Shown piece after piece: positions 22,336 to 36,200 of a stretch of 64,000 bases of DNA; position 1 is the stretch's first letter; every line of letters starts with the position of its first letter. Below the pieces are notes generated by a model that ran no database searches, was not told the DNA's origin, and saw nothing but the letters and a program-made list of their open reading frames with translations. This DNA is from Ampullaceana balthica (taxonomy: Eukaryota; Mollusca; Gastropoda; Lymnaeidae), in NCBI GenBank assembly GCA_944989445.1, contig CALYLW010000019.1, forward strand, positions 2,474,648-2,538,647, in the 5' to 3' direction. The position numbers and the translations under genes were made by a program.

Positions 22336-22393
22336 TAGAGGCGTAACTTGGGGAGGGGGTGGGGACTGGACAGCAATTGTAGTGACGCCTCTG
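22336..22393. mobile_element. 58-bp hAT-type micro-element with 8-bp duplication
   Basis: Inverted ends TAGAGGCGTAAC and GTGACGCCTCTG are flanked by AATCAATC on both sides (328-335 and 394-401 of the 22 kb block). Terminal sequence resembles the right end of the element at 51590. Confidence 0.6.
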
Positions 22394-22753
22394 AATCAAT
22401 CTATTTATAAATGTCCCTGGTCATGACATTGATGCACCGGGTGACACCATCACAAGAGGTGACACTATATTGTAAAATTCTGTATGTTTTCTTTATTTTT
22501 CACCAGTAGACTCGGAGGAGGTCTATGGGGTAATTCGTGAGGGGGGGGGGACACCATGAGGTACCGCACTTGGTGACACAAACCCTAGTGACGCCTCTGC
22601 CCATGTCCCTCTTTTTGTTTCCAAACACTTTCTTTCCCCCAGCATCGCTATTCATCTGTAAAACCGGAGCCACGCCCCCCACCTCATCTTTGATGACCTC
22701 TCACCTACCCCCCCCACCCCCGCTTACGCACCGAGCTGAGTTGGTGTCGCCCG

Positions 22754-23659
22754 CAGGGTTGCCACATTGGCCTTTTAAAGGCCAAATTCTCAAAATTTGG
22801 CCTTTTTTAAAGAGGGTTTGGCCTCAAAATTTTTTGGGGGCTTTTTGGCCTTTTTTTGGCCCTTTTCTTTAAAAAAAAATATATATATATAAAATATATA
22901 TAAAAATAATCTTTATCACAAACAAATATTAAAAATTCGTCAATAAGTCAATAACCATATTAATTATATTCTATTTTTGAATAGCTTAAGTGTATGTTAG
23001 AGATTAAAAAGTTTTTTACAATTTTAACTAAGAGGCTATTAAGAAAAAACCAGATATAGAATGCAGCTCACACTTTTAGACGCTATTGTTAGAGTCAGGG
23101 CTAAACCTTTGTTTACAAATAAATGCAGTAAGGGCTTTCTCATGTCACCAAGAATGCTTGATGACTTGACATCTGATAAAGTTTATAATAATACTGCAAA
23201 TAGCAGTCTAGAGGAAAAGGATGACCTGAAACTTTTGTTTCAAATGTGTATGTTAGTATCATATCTATTTAATTTGTGAGTACAACCATACATATGAACA
23301 TTGGCATTTACACATTTATTATCCTTTTTCTCCTGGTTCTACCTTCATTTTAAATAGTTAAATAATTTTCAGCCGTTATGAGCTGTCTATAAATGACGTC
23401 ACGCGATTTTGGTAGATTTTCAATGTATTTTCACCCCCCCACCCCTCGTCACTCGTAATCAAGAGCTAGACCCTTTCAATATGACGTCACAGTTCTTAAA
23501 AGCACCCTCCCCCTCGCCATACATTGCCACAAATCTGCGAACCCTCCCGCCCCCTAGGTGCGTGACGTCATTTTTGTTGACATTTTTCATCTAACATAAG
23601 TTTGGCCTTTTTTGGCAGTCAGTTTGGCCTTTTGCACAAATTATAATCTGGCAACCCTG
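22754..23659. mobile_element. hAT-type element with 8-bp duplication
   Basis: Perfect inverted ends CAGGGTTGCCA/TGGCAACCCTG flanked by the 8-bp duplication GTCGCCCG (22746-22753, 23660-23667). Subterminal TTTGGCCTTTT motifs recur at both ends. A 72-residue frame at 23061-23279 may be a transposase remnant. A diverged GACGTCA-rich MITE lies inside at about 23390-23590. Confidence 0.85.
23061..23279 (+). pseudogene. Possible hAT transposase fragment
   Basis: A 72-residue frame inside the hAT element, starting MQLTLLDAIVRVRAK. Position and the CSKGFLMSPRML-type stretch fit a transposase C-terminal region, but similarity is only impressionistic. Confidence 0.35.
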
Positions 23660-23667
23660 GTCGCCCG

Positions 23668-24708
23668 CCTGTGAAGAAGGTCAAACATGTTCCGCTCTTG
23701 TTCTACGAAAATGCCAACTTTCCCCTCACCCCAGCTTCCTGTGCCACTACACACACACACTCCCTCATGTCTAGATCCCATCTCCTGTGTTTACCCCTCC
23801 GCCCCCTTTCCTTTTTAAGTTATACCACACCCAAATCTTATTTTAAAATACTTTAATATAACACTTTGACTCAGTTTGACTATTTCATTGACATGTACAA
23901 AACTTTTTACCTGAAATAGATCAAAATCCTTTATTTGTTCTCTCGCTCCCTTCCCCCTTCAATCCACTCTCTCTCTCTCTCGTTTCTTTCGCACAGATAC
24001 ATCCCATGTGTTTACATGCGTTCGAACATTAAATCATGTTGAGATAGTAGAACATTTATGTCCTAGTCCAATCCATTGATTACAAGTACATGGAACAAAA
24101 CGTACCAACGCAACCAGCGATAAATTACGACGTTAAAGACTTTCTAGCAATATCAGAACAGGCTCAACATACCAGCACAAACACAAGTCTATGTTTAGAG
24201 ATTACCCAGCAGATAGCAGACGATCAGATTTGGGATTTGTTTACAGTGTGAAACCATGATGATGGATTGGTCGGAATTTGGTGGGTTAAACACGACGTAA
24301 TCTCGACACCAAAATACTTTTTCCAATCTTCACTTTGACGAGCTGTTATACCTACTTTTTACCTCCGGATTTACGTAAATTACACTGGCACAAGAAGTAA
24401 AGTAGTGAGATGACGCTACATTGTACTGAGATTGCACCAAGTCTTAAATAATTTTATTTGATAAAAAAAGAAAAGAGATAAAAATATATATATACAAAAA
24501 ATGAACAGTGTTTTATAAATAGTTTGTTAAAGATTTTTTAAAACTTTAAAACGTTTTCGTCACCCTAAATATTTCAGGGACTACAATTAAAATTATCGAA
24601 TCTCTGAGGGTTGGGGGGGGGGACTTCTATAACAAGTTGCACGTAGAGTTGAAGATTCCTCGTGGTACAGACCTACTATCTCTAGACTCTAGGGTGCAAC
24701 CCCCCCCC
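23668..24708. other. Intergenic, no gene supported
   Basis: Short frames without splice or domain support, a CT-rich stretch near 23970 and a G-run near 24612. Confidence 0.5.
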
Positions 24709-24887
24709 CAGGGCCGTCTTAACGCATAGGCCCGTTGGGCATTTGCCCGGGGGCCCACGAGGATAGGGGCCCCATGGGAATATGTTTATTGATATATATT
24801 ATGTATATTTATTTTTTATTCCTGCGGGGAAGGGGCCCAAATCTATTTCTTTGCCCGGGGTCCCAAACTGGTGTAAAGAAGGCTCTG
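24709..24887. mobile_element. 179-bp hAT-type MITE
   Basis: Starts CAGGGCCGTCTT and ends AAGAAGGCTCTG, inserted in a C-run so that the 8-bp duplication is CCCCCCCC. It is homologous over its length to the MITE at 51590-51752. Confidence 0.75.
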
Positions 24888-25798
24888 CCCCCCCCCCGCC
24901 ATTTTTCTTTATTTTTACTTCAAACTGAACAATGTTCTATTCTTTATTTTTATATTTTACATATACTCGTCAAATATAATATCATAAAAGTAGATATGCT
25001 CAGTAGAGTTCTTAGTTAGGTTACAGACGTAAAGTAAATATAAGTTATTTAGTGTTAATTTCCTCCCATTAAAAACAATAATTCACTTGCGTAGTATTTT
25101 GTGCCTACATTTACGAGCAATTTCCCTAGCACAAATTCTCAGAAGATTCGTGGATGACCTAGATAACATCACTGCTGACTCATGTGCCGCGGCACATCAT
25201 TAGACAATTAGACCATTACCTAATGCCAGGCTTCCACGGACACCTGGGTCTGGACAATTGGGAGAAGTCAACTATCTCCTGTGATCTACATTAGTCACGT
25301 CATAACTTTGTGTGGATTTCTCCTTCACTCTTTACACCCCCCCCCCACTTTCTCTCGTCGGATACACTGTTTTTGTCATAACGCTATACATTTAAGTCGG
25401 TTGCTCATCTGACTATTGAGAAAACTTGTTTTTTTCAAGTTCCGTTAAACGTGCATCACACTAAGATCTCTTGTAATCGCTGTATCATCTGAAATGATCG
25501 AAGCTTAACACGTTCTAAAAAATTGTTAACTTCATTACATTAGGGTTTATTCGTGAAAGCGCCCCCCCCTCCCTCCCTAGCTTGTTACACGGAAAACAGC
25601 AGGGACTGTTGGTGTGGGACTGGTAAAGGACCTCTATCATGGATGGGAGCAGCACTATTACGGGAGCACTGACTTGAGGAAACTATCTTGGAAGTATCAC
25701 TATCAAGGGAGTACTGTGCACTACTGATGGTTCACGTTTGCATGATTCTTTGCGCCCATCGCACTTCGTTGAAAGTGCCCTTGTCAAGGATAACAAGA
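24888..25798. other. Intergenic, no gene supported
   Basis: No convincing frame or repeat apart from C-runs near 25337 and 25561. Confidence 0.5.
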
Positions 25799-25806
25799 GA
25801 AATAAT

Positions 25807-26630
25807 TAGGGACCAACCGGAAACCGCGCCGGAAATTCGCCCCGGCCAGATATCGGGTTTTTCGGAACTATTCGCCTCGGAAAATAGTGCAAATTGCCGA
25901 ATGCCAAATACCTAAAAATACCTTTAAAAACAATTTTGGAATTCGATAAATATAAAGATTAATATACTTAAATTTTAAAAAAAAATTAAAAAATGTAACA
26001 TAATTATAGAAATCAATAATTTGAAGTTATAAAGATAAAAAATAAATAAACTAATTTTCTAAGACAATTTCGTGTTTACTTCTAGCGACTAGCGCAACGC
26101 CGCCATATTTACTAAAAAATTCAAACTGTTTAAATATCGAATAAAATAAAAAAATTAATTCAAATTAAAGTAAATATATTAACATAAATTAGCAGCGACT
26201 AACAGTTACAAAGTAAGTAAGTAAAATATTAACAAGAGAAACAAAATTTACAAGTAATATGTAATGAATTTTTTTATGTAAATCTTACTAAATTAATAAT
26301 CCATTCTTCTGACCATAATGTCATTGCATGAAGATTGTAGATGGTTGTAATGTAAACAATAAAAAATAAAGTCAACAATAATTTAATAAACCAAATAGAA
26401 TGTCTTAAATTAAATTTTATTGGTAGAAAACATTGAAAGCTAATTACAAGACGGTTAGGGTTTTGTGAAATAAAGCAACCGTTAATAGTTTTCAAAATCG
26501 AAATTAATTCGGATTTCCGATTTTCGTTTAACAACCCTCGTATTCGGATTCGTACCCGGATCCGGCAAATAGTACATCTAACTATTCGGAATTAGTACCC
26601 GGTAGAAAATGTCTACCCGGTAGGTCCCTA
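25807..26630. mobile_element. 824-bp hAT-type MITE with perfect 8-bp duplication
   Basis: Ends TAGGGACCAACCGG and CCGGTAGGTCCCTA are inverted repeats. GAAATAAT flanks both sides (25799-25806, 26631-26638). CCGG-rich subterminal motifs occur at both ends, with an AT-rich core and no transposase. Confidence 0.85.
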
Positions 26631-27235
26631 GAAATAATACATAAAGGACACAAAAAAGTAATTCAACTTTAAACATTAGTATATTTAACTTATATTTCAA
26701 GTACAGTTCAGTGGCTATGGCTGTGTGTGACTCCCTTAGCTTATTTTTTCATTTTTTTTGAAGCCACTGGTCATTGGTAAAGAGGACGAATGTTCGAGGC
26801 AGTTTAGACATATCAACACGTCATTTGTTTTCATACAAGACCCCCTACCCCCACCCCACAAACACAGAACCTCCTATTTCAGTTTGGGGCTATTTGAAAT
26901 CTTTGATCTGTATACAGCCACCAGAACACAGTCACTAATCTCTTTTCTTATCGAGTTGAAATCAGAATTAATTGCCAACATTGATACATGTAACTTTGTG
27001 TAAACATGTTGATTTATCGTGTGATTTAAATGCTGGAACATTCCTGTGATTGCAGGACACCCCCCCCCACGTGTTAAAACAAGTGGACCAAGATCACTTA
27101 CCCCACAGCCCCCCCCCAACCACAAGACACCGCACGGTCCCCCAGGGCAAGTCTAGTTAGATATCATGACGGTGAAAAGATAAAGAATGGGCCCCAGGAG
27201 AAACTAGTAGGACTGTAGCCAGATTCAAGGACGAC

Positions 27236-27264
27236 ATGAGTCGAGAGATTTCACGTCTGTCTGG
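27236..27264 (+). CDS. Ninjurin exon 1 (start codon)
   Basis: ATG at 27236, reading MSREISRLSG with the last codon split. Donor GTAAGC at 27265. The two bases GG plus T of the next exon give Gly and keep the frame. I chose this start because it alone joins the next exon without a stop. An in-frame ATG further upstream was not found. Confidence 0.65.
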
Positions 27265-30200
27265 GTAAGCGTGTCAATTTGCCTGTTTGGACTTTTGTTC
27301 CGTTGATTTTAAGTGTATGGCTTTTAATTTAACTTCAGTGTTAATTTTAAAGTTATTTAGAAACTATTTTTCAAAATTAATTTTTATTTGGTTATAAAAT
27401 AGAATTTGTTTTGGGATACGAAATGTACTCTAAAATAATTGCATGTGTGGGCTGTTCCTCCAAACTTGCTCAAAACGTAAACTAATATTGTTATAAACGT
27501 TTTAACTGAAATTCAAATAAAAAAGTCCAGATATTGTATTCTCAATATCAATATAATATCAATATAATGTCAATATAATGTCAATATAATGTCAATATAA
27601 TGTCAATATAATGTCAATATAATGTCAATATAATGTCAATATAATGTCAATATAATGTCAATATATGATGTAGTTAGGTTATGAATGTTTTACATTGAAT
27701 AAATATATCTTTAATTTTTATTTATGTGAGGCGCTGTGAGCCCAGATGGTTATCTTATCTTATCTTATCTTATCTGTTTACAGACGCTCCTTCTATACAG
27801 AAGATTATTGCGTCCTACGCTTATCTATGGTTTGTGTTTAGTCCTGCATTTTTATTAGAGATTTAAATGTTGATAAAGTGTTGGTTTTCCTGGATTCTTC
27901 AGGCAACCCATTCCACGCCCGAATTCCGGACGGGAAGAAGGAAAACTTGTATGTGTTTGTTCTTGCATATGGAATAAGAAAGGTGTTTTTATCCTTATGT
28001 CTATCTGAGGGTTGTATTAAGTTATCTTTGTGTTGTATTTCTAAATTAGAATTAATTGCTTTATGTATGATTACTACTTTGCTTTTGGTTCTTCTATCCT
28101 CTAGTGTTTCAAGGTTTAATGATTTAACTGGTTGCTGGGATACTGCACTATATAACTGATCAAATTATTATTATCACTAGCAATAAAGCCCGTCCAATGA
28201 CGGGAATAAGTGTAGGGTGACCCGTGAAGTTCATGGAGGGACATCACTACATTACCCACCCCCCATCTGTCCAGAGACCCTACCTCCCCCCACACCGCGG
28301 TCTGTCCAGAGACGCTACCTCCCCCCCCCCAACACCGGGTCTGTCGCGAGATCCTGCATCCCCTCCATCGCAGTTTGTCGAGAGACACGCCGTCTCAACC
28401 GGCCATACATGTTTATCACGTCAAAAATACTATACATTATAGTTATAACAACATTACCCACCCCCGTCTGTCCAGAGACCCTACTTTACCACACCGTGGT
28501 CTGTCAAGAGACCCTATCTCCCCCAACACCGTGGTCTTTCCAAAGACCCCCCCCCTCACACACCGCGGTGTGTTCAGAGTTTTAATAAACTTTTGATTAC
28601 AAATCCCAACGCGCACCGCTACAAATAAACTCATGGAAAAAAAATGCACCAAAAATAACTCATTTTGAACGTCGTTCAATATGTAAATGAAACATAATTT
28701 TTCTCCGCCAGTGATTGGCTGTAGGAGTCTGTAAGAGTTTGAGGGACCAATCGGTATTGATGACCGCACAGAACATTGCCTTTTATTACATAGGATTATT
28801 ATCATTATTATTATTATTCGTTCGGGACATACTCACAAATTATTGTCGACTACGAACAAAATTATAAAAATGATTTTTTGAATGGTTTGAATATATTTTA
28901 AAATATGGATTGATTGTTTTTGTTTCAGTAATCGTAGTTCAACTACTACCAGATTCTCAGTGTTATACATTATATTTTCAGTCTAATCGATAATCTCCAT
29001 TCTTCGTGTATTTTCCATAGCGTATTAGATTTCTGCACTTTCCAGTGTATTTCCCAGTGTAGTCGATTCTCTGTATTTTCCATGTGCTTCCCCAGTGACT
29101 CCAAGCCCAATACGTCAGATCCAGTTGTGGCTGGCGAGGGGGAGGGGGACTACGTCATGAGGTCCTCCAGTGTCCACCCGACGGCGGCAGAGGTAGCAGA
29201 TCTGGAGTTGACCACCAGGGTTCGGACTCCTGATGACGCTGACGGTCCTGACCCACTCACAGCCGAGTCGGTAGGTCATGATACTGGTGGACGGTTACAT
29301 TCCTAATTCAAGATAAATGATACTGTTATTGGAATGACACTTTTATTGGAATGACACTTTTATTGGAATGACACTTTTATTGGAATGACACTTTTATTGG
29401 AATGACACTTTTATTGGAATGACACTTTTATTGGAATGACACTTTTATTGGAATGACACTTTTATTGGAATAACACTTTTATTGGAATGACACTTTTATT
29501 GGAATGACACTTTTATTGGAATGGTACTTTATTGAAATGATACTTTTATTGGAATGACACTTTATTGGAATGAAACTTTTAATGGAATGACACTTTTATT
29601 AGAATGACACTTTTATTGGACTGACACTTTTATTAGAATGACACTTTTATTAGACTGACATTGTTTTTGGAATGACACTTTTATTAGACTGACATTGTTA
29701 TTGGAATTACACTTTTATTGGAATGACACTTTTATTGGAATGGCTGATTGTAATGACTATTTTATTGGAATGGCTTTTTTTAAAATTTGGAATGACAATT
29801 TTATTTGATAGTAATATATTTGAAGATCTTCAAACCAGCGCTGTTTCCTTGTAGCGAAGAAACACAATGTGTTACAAGAGTCAATCGTCATCACTGCCTT
29901 CAATAGACAGAGATAATTTCTGTTTTACTTAGTCACGGACTTAATTAAAGGGAGATAACCAGTGGTGAAATTAAAGTATTTCCCCTGAGCTCGTACACCA
30001 TTTTTATTGAGATAGAATTAAAAAGGAAGAAAAATCCATTCAAGAATAACATTTATTTTCAAAGAATGTTTTAAAATATTGACCTACAAATATTCAAATT
30101 AGTATGATAATTTATATATAATAATTCCAGGAATTCAACCAATAATTAACTAACGTTTCTAGGTGAATAAAATTAGAATATTGACACGTGAGTAGACCCT

Positions 30201-33200
30201 ATGGCGGATTAAGGGGGGGCTGAACGGGCTAAAGCCAGGGGCCCCCGATGATTTAGGGCCCCCAAACTTAGCATATCTTATAATAAATGTGGACAAATGT
30301 ATACAAGAATTGCTGAAAATATGATAAATTAATAAAATCTCATCTATTAAAATGATCTCTTTTCCCACACGATAGTCTTAGCAGTAAAAAAACCTGATTT
30401 GATAGGATCAATAACAGAAATTATTTTAAAAATATTATATATATATTTTAAATTGTCAACCGCAAATGAGCTCTCGTGGCCGAATGTGAAGTACTAAGGC
30501 TTATGGTGCAAGCGGTGGTGGGTTCAATCCCCGGGTGGGTATGAATTTTTTTTCCCATGTGTTTTTTTAATTTTATAAATTGTCTTTTACACTCAATTTT
30601 AGGATACCGGCAAAAAGTTATTTCTTCGAATTCGGGTTTATCATGAATAATCATTTTGGATGAATATTTACAAGTTAAAGTCTTATATTAGCTGCTAGCA
30701 ATCATTTTATCTAAAGGTACACTGGCTGGATAGGGCCCCAGTTTGAATTGCAGCCAGGGGCCCCGTGCAGTCTTAATCCGCCCCTGAGACCTCGTTCGTA
30801 ACCGTCACAGAATCACGCGGCGACAACAAACAAATTTTAAAGAGTTTGATAAATTACGAAGTCTATGTTGGCACATAACCTCCCTTGTTATCTTATGGCG
30901 GAACAATCTGTGCAGCGTACATAAATCATTTATTAAATGCACTTCTTTCCGTCACCGTTTTAAATATGGCGCCTCAGAGATAATCTTTGGCTGCATACGT
31001 CATTATATTACCCCGTGAACACCCCCAGGTGGTCCAAGGTTAGTATTGCCGGGGGTGGGAGTGGGAAATAAGCACCCACTCCTCTCGAAATATCCCCATA
31101 GCTTGCGTCTCATAATAGCCTCTGCTAACCAAAGTCCAACTCCTGGCCTTCTCGTATGACTTGTAACGAAGTCTGGCGGATCACGTTTCAACTGACAGGA
31201 GAAGGGGTGAAGGCGGGCCGCTGGCGCCCTAAAACCAGCCGCTTCGGGCAGATGGGGCTCGTTAACCTTGATAGGTAGCTCATCTAGGAGAGGGAAACTC
31301 CAATCTCAAACCTCCGCTGTCTCGCGGCCACACCTGTTCACGGAGAGACTAAGGGAGTAAACCCTAACATAAAATCAGGAGACGGAGTCCCTTAGGCAGT
31401 TTTATTGCGATGCGCTATATCTCTGGCAACTCCTGCGATGCAGATGGCACCTTGTTGTATCAGCTAAGCTGTTCCCCTGGAATCACCATCTGTGTTGAGA
31501 GAGAGGGCCTGCTGCCTGGGCAACAGCTGGTCTTTCTAAAGCTCTGCCTAGGCTATCGTAGCCTCCTGTGGGTTTTTTTTCTCTTTTTTTTTCCTTCTCT
31601 ACCTCCTCGACCCAATCCTGGAGAGGTCACTCCAGCTTCGCCGCAAGGCGTAGACACAACACGTGGAGCGGCAGTTACCGGTTATAAGCCATTGCTCAAT
31701 TGGCGTAGAGCTAGGCGCCAGGGGTCGTTCCAGACGGTGGGAGAGATCGCCATGTCTCACTGAGCATCTACCGCCCGCCTTAAGCTGGGCAGCCCCCAGC
31801 CAGTAAGGTGATGTTCCGTCATGGCTCGCCTGCCCCATTGGGTGCATGGGGCTCAGAGTGATCAACTCAACAAGCAAGCCATAAACCCAAGCACCAACTG
31901 AAAAAATAAGAAAGAAATTACCAGCACTTCGTTTAGCAAGCTGGAATGTCAGAACCCTCTGCACTGGTTTTAACTCTGACCCCTCATGTGCGGAAGATAT
32001 AAGGAAGACAGCGGTCATTGACAGGGAACTTTCCCGTCTCGGCATCGACATTGCATGTCTACAGGAGACGCGGCTGGCTGAAAACGGCAAAGTGGTTGAG
32101 GACAACTACACATTTGTCTGGCAAGGACTACCATCAGACAGACCAAGGCAGCATGGCGTTGGTTTTGCCATAAAAAACTCTCTTATGTCATACGTTGAAC
32201 TGGCGGCACTTGGCACTGAGAGGATACTCGGCATTAAACTTTCAACATCATCTGGCGCAGCCCATATCCTCAGCCTGTATGCACCAACTCTCTGCTCCGA
32301 AGAAGAGTTAAAAGACAACTTCTATGAGGCTCTAGACTCCGCAGTAGCAAATATTCCCACATATGAGAGTCTATACCTCCTCGGTGACTTAAACGCCAGG
32401 GTGGTGCAGATCACAAAGCCTGGTCCACCAGCATTGGCTTACATGGCATTGGTAAAATTAATAACAACGGCCAGCGACTGCTCGAGCTATGCAGTACTCA
32501 CAATCTGTGTGTAACTAACACATTCTTCAAATGCAAGGACATCCACAAAGTGTCTTGGAGACATCCCCGCTCCAAGCACTGGCACCAGCTTGATCTGGTT
32601 CTCACCAGGCGATCTGATCTGGCCAGTGTGCTCCAAACACGCAGTTACCACAGTGCCGACTGTGACACAGACCACTCTTTGGTCGCAAGCAAGTGATCAA
32701 CTTAACACCAAGCTTGAGCAAGCTCTTAAAGCCAACACCTCGCAGAAAGAAATCCCCAATCTGCATGATGCTATAGCAGTGGTTCTTAACCTTTTGAAGT
32801 CGGGGAGCACTTTTGATCATGACAAAAATTTGGGGAGCACCACAATCAAGGAGTAAAAAAAACAATCAAATACACATACGTACGACTTTTATTGAAAATA
32901 ATACATTATAACATAAGAGTTTAAAATTATAACATGACAAACAAATGTTTAATAAACATAAATTTAATAAGTAAAAAATAACATTGAGCAAAATTTAATT
33001 CAGAAAAATAAAAAGATTTAATGTGAAACCTGAGCTTGACGGTTTTTACAAATTTCAGTGATATGAGGTCTAATTTTAGAAATAGATACCCTCAATTCTT
33101 CATCCAAATTAGTAAGTGTTGCTCGTTTTTTAGTTTTTATGTTGGTGACTATCGAGAAACCGAATTCACACAAATATGATGTTGAAAATTGCAACAAGAT

Positions 33201-36200
33201 TTTAAGTACCTTCATGGAGAGAGCTGAGTATTCTTATTGCACAAAGATCCAAAATTCCTCCCGAACTATTTCGGAAAATTTTATTTTAAGTGTCCGATCC
33301 GATGATAGGTTGATTAATTCTTCTTCTTCTTGGTATGACAACTTACTATTTGATGTATCAACCGTGGCAAAGGGATTACGTATCCAGTCATATGTTTCTA
33401 CGTTTATTGATGGAAAATAAAATTCAATCTTTTCTTCTAATAAAGTTAAATGCTCTGTTACTGCTGACATAATTTCGTCGGTAGTGTTATCATTAAGAGA
33501 AGGAAAGATATCTACTTTCTTTTTCTCCAACAAACGTTTTTTCCAAAAAATAACTTTTTTCCGAAAGGCTGTCAATTTGTCGGTCGATGTTAATTTTTTT
33601 TTCTATTCTTCCTTGAAGGCTGGTATTAACACAATTTAAATAATCAAAAATATCACCTAAATATGCCAATTTAGCACACCAAATGTCATTTTGAAGATAT
33701 TCCACAAAATCATCCATATTTTCATTTTGGAAAAAGGTCACCAATTCATCCTTCAGTTCTAAGAAACGACGTAACACTTTTCCTCTGGATAAACATCTCA
33801 CTTCAGAATGCAAAAGCAAAGATTCGTACTTGGCTTCCATAGAGATGCAAAGATTTTTAAAGACGCGTATTTTCAAAGGTCTCGATTTTATGAAGTTTAC
33901 CATATTTATAACTTTGTCTAGCACAGGTTTTAATACTACTAGGTAAATTTTTGGACACCAGAGATTCTCTGTGCAAAAAACAGTGAGTAGATATAATATT
34001 GGCGCTTCTTTTCTTGGCGAGAGTCACAACCCTTTTAATGAGCCTACCATTGATGGAGCACCGTCCATACAAATTCCCACACACAACTCCCATGATATTT
34101 TGAATTGTTCGAAATAGGAAGAAATAGAATCAAAGACATCTTGTCCTGTCGAACGTTCGGTAAGCTCAAGACAGCATAGAAATTGATTCACTATTTCGTT
34201 TTCATGAATGAAACGATCGAACCCTAGTATATGAGCTTTTCCACTTATGTAAGTGGACTCGTCAATTTGCAGAGCAAAATGCCGTTTGGAAAACTTATCG
34301 GCAACTCGATATCATCCGACATATTTTTAATTCTATTTTTTATTGTATCAATTGAACTAGGAATTTTCATTATTTCCTTTGTTGCTTCATCGCCAAACAT
34401 AATTTTAACCATTTCACAACATGCAGGTATAATTAAAGACACAATATGTGCAGCAAGAGCATTACTACCGCTTCCACTTTTACTCGGTCCATTTTTAGTA
34501 TTTTGTTCTTCCGAATCATTCGCTTTTCGTTTGATAAGAAATTTGTCCATTATGGGGTATTACTGTAAAAACCAAAAATGAATTGGGAATGAATAATACT
34601 TTTTTAACATTATGATCCGAACTTAACTCATAATTTCACGGAGCACTTGCAACTACCTCGCGGAGCACCAGTGCTCCGCGGAGCACCGGTTAAGAACCAC
34701 TGTGCTATAGGGACAGAACAAATCGATGCGAATTGGCTCCATATTCGAGACACTATTTACAACACCTCTCTTGCCGTCCTTGGGAGGAAGGAAAGAAAAA
34801 ATGCAGATTGGTTTGAGGCCCACTGGGTTACAATGAATCCCGTGACGGAGACAAAAAGAAAAGCTCTACTGGCCTACAAAGCTTCCACAGGACCTGACAC
34901 CCTGAAATGTCTCAGAAATGCCAGAAACACAGCACGGAAGACTGCACGTTTTTGCGCTAACACTTATTGGGTGGAATTATGCAAAAGCATTCAATCTGCT
35001 GCTGATCAGGGAGATATAAAACAAATGTACGAAGGCATAAAAAAGGCCACTGGGCCCACAAATTCAAAGTCAGCTCCAATCAAGACAAAATCAGGTGAGA
35101 TGATCACAGAACGAGACAAGCAGATGCGGCGCTGGACTGAGCACTATCTAGAACTCTATGCGACACAGAATGTAGTATCTGACTCTGCCATAGAAAGAAT
35201 ACCAGATCTACCAGTTCTAGATCAGCTTGATGCTCCACCGTCAATAGAGGAGCTTGGTAGGGCTATCGATCATCTGAGAAATGGGAAGGCCCCAGGCAAC
35301 GATGGCATTCCTGCAGAAGTCCTTAAGCACGGCCAGCCAGCACTACTGAAGCCTCTGCACGAACTCATATGCGATTGCTGGGAACGCGGTCACATCCCAC
35401 AGGACATGCGTGACGCCAATATAGTTACGCTTTATAAGAACAAAGGAGATCGCAGCGATTGCAATAACTATCGTGGTATCTCCTTACTGAGTATTGTGGG
35501 AAAGGCTTTTGCCAGAGTGATCCTTGCACGCCTGCAAATTCTGGCGCATAATGTCTACCCAGAATCACAATGCGGTTTTCGGGCTGGCCGGTCAACAATG
35601 GACATGATCTTCTCACTCCTTCAGCTACAAGAGAAATGTCGGGAGCAACAGAAAGCCCTCTTTGTTGCCTTCATAGATCTAACAAAGGCATTTGACCTGG
35701 TCAGCCGCGAGGGTCTGCTACGTATATTGGAAAAAATAGGATGCCCGCCGCGGCTTCTCTCCATCATCGAGTCCTTCCACACCAATATGCACAGCACATT
35801 GCTCTTCGATGGTGCCACCTCAGAACCCTTCCCAGTTTGTAGCGGAGTCAAACAGGGCTGTGTACTGGCTCCAACACTCTTCGGTATTTTTTTCTCGATG
35901 CTACTGCGTCATGCATTCGAGGACTGTTTCAAGGGTGTAAACATCCATACCAGGGCGGATGGAAATCTGTACAACATCAGCCGTCTCCGTGCAAAGAGAA
36001 AAGTGGAAAATGTTTTAATTAGAGAGTTGCTCTTCGCGGATGACGCTGCCCTTACCTCACATTCAGAGATAGGTCTCCAACTTTTGGTCGACAAGTTCTC
36101 AGAGGCATGCAAGGATTTTGGTCTAACGATAAGCCTCAAAAAGACCAACATTATGAGACAAGGAACTGACTGCTTCCCAGCAATCTCCATTGAGGGAAAC

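Noticed and set aside
22537..22872. Frame of 111 residues
   Set aside because: It crosses the target duplication and end of the hAT element at 22754 and is rich in low-complexity Pro/Phe.
27878..28159. Plus-strand frame MLVFLDSSGNPF...
   Set aside because: It is antisense to the CR1-like LINE ORF; the same frame recurs at 39568 for the same reason.
30465..30540. Functional tRNA gene
   Set aside because: B box is fine but arms do not pair well, and it lies inside a repeated MITE.
34231..34581. Plus-strand frame of 116 residues
   Set aside because: It is antisense to the N-terminal part of the hAT transposase.
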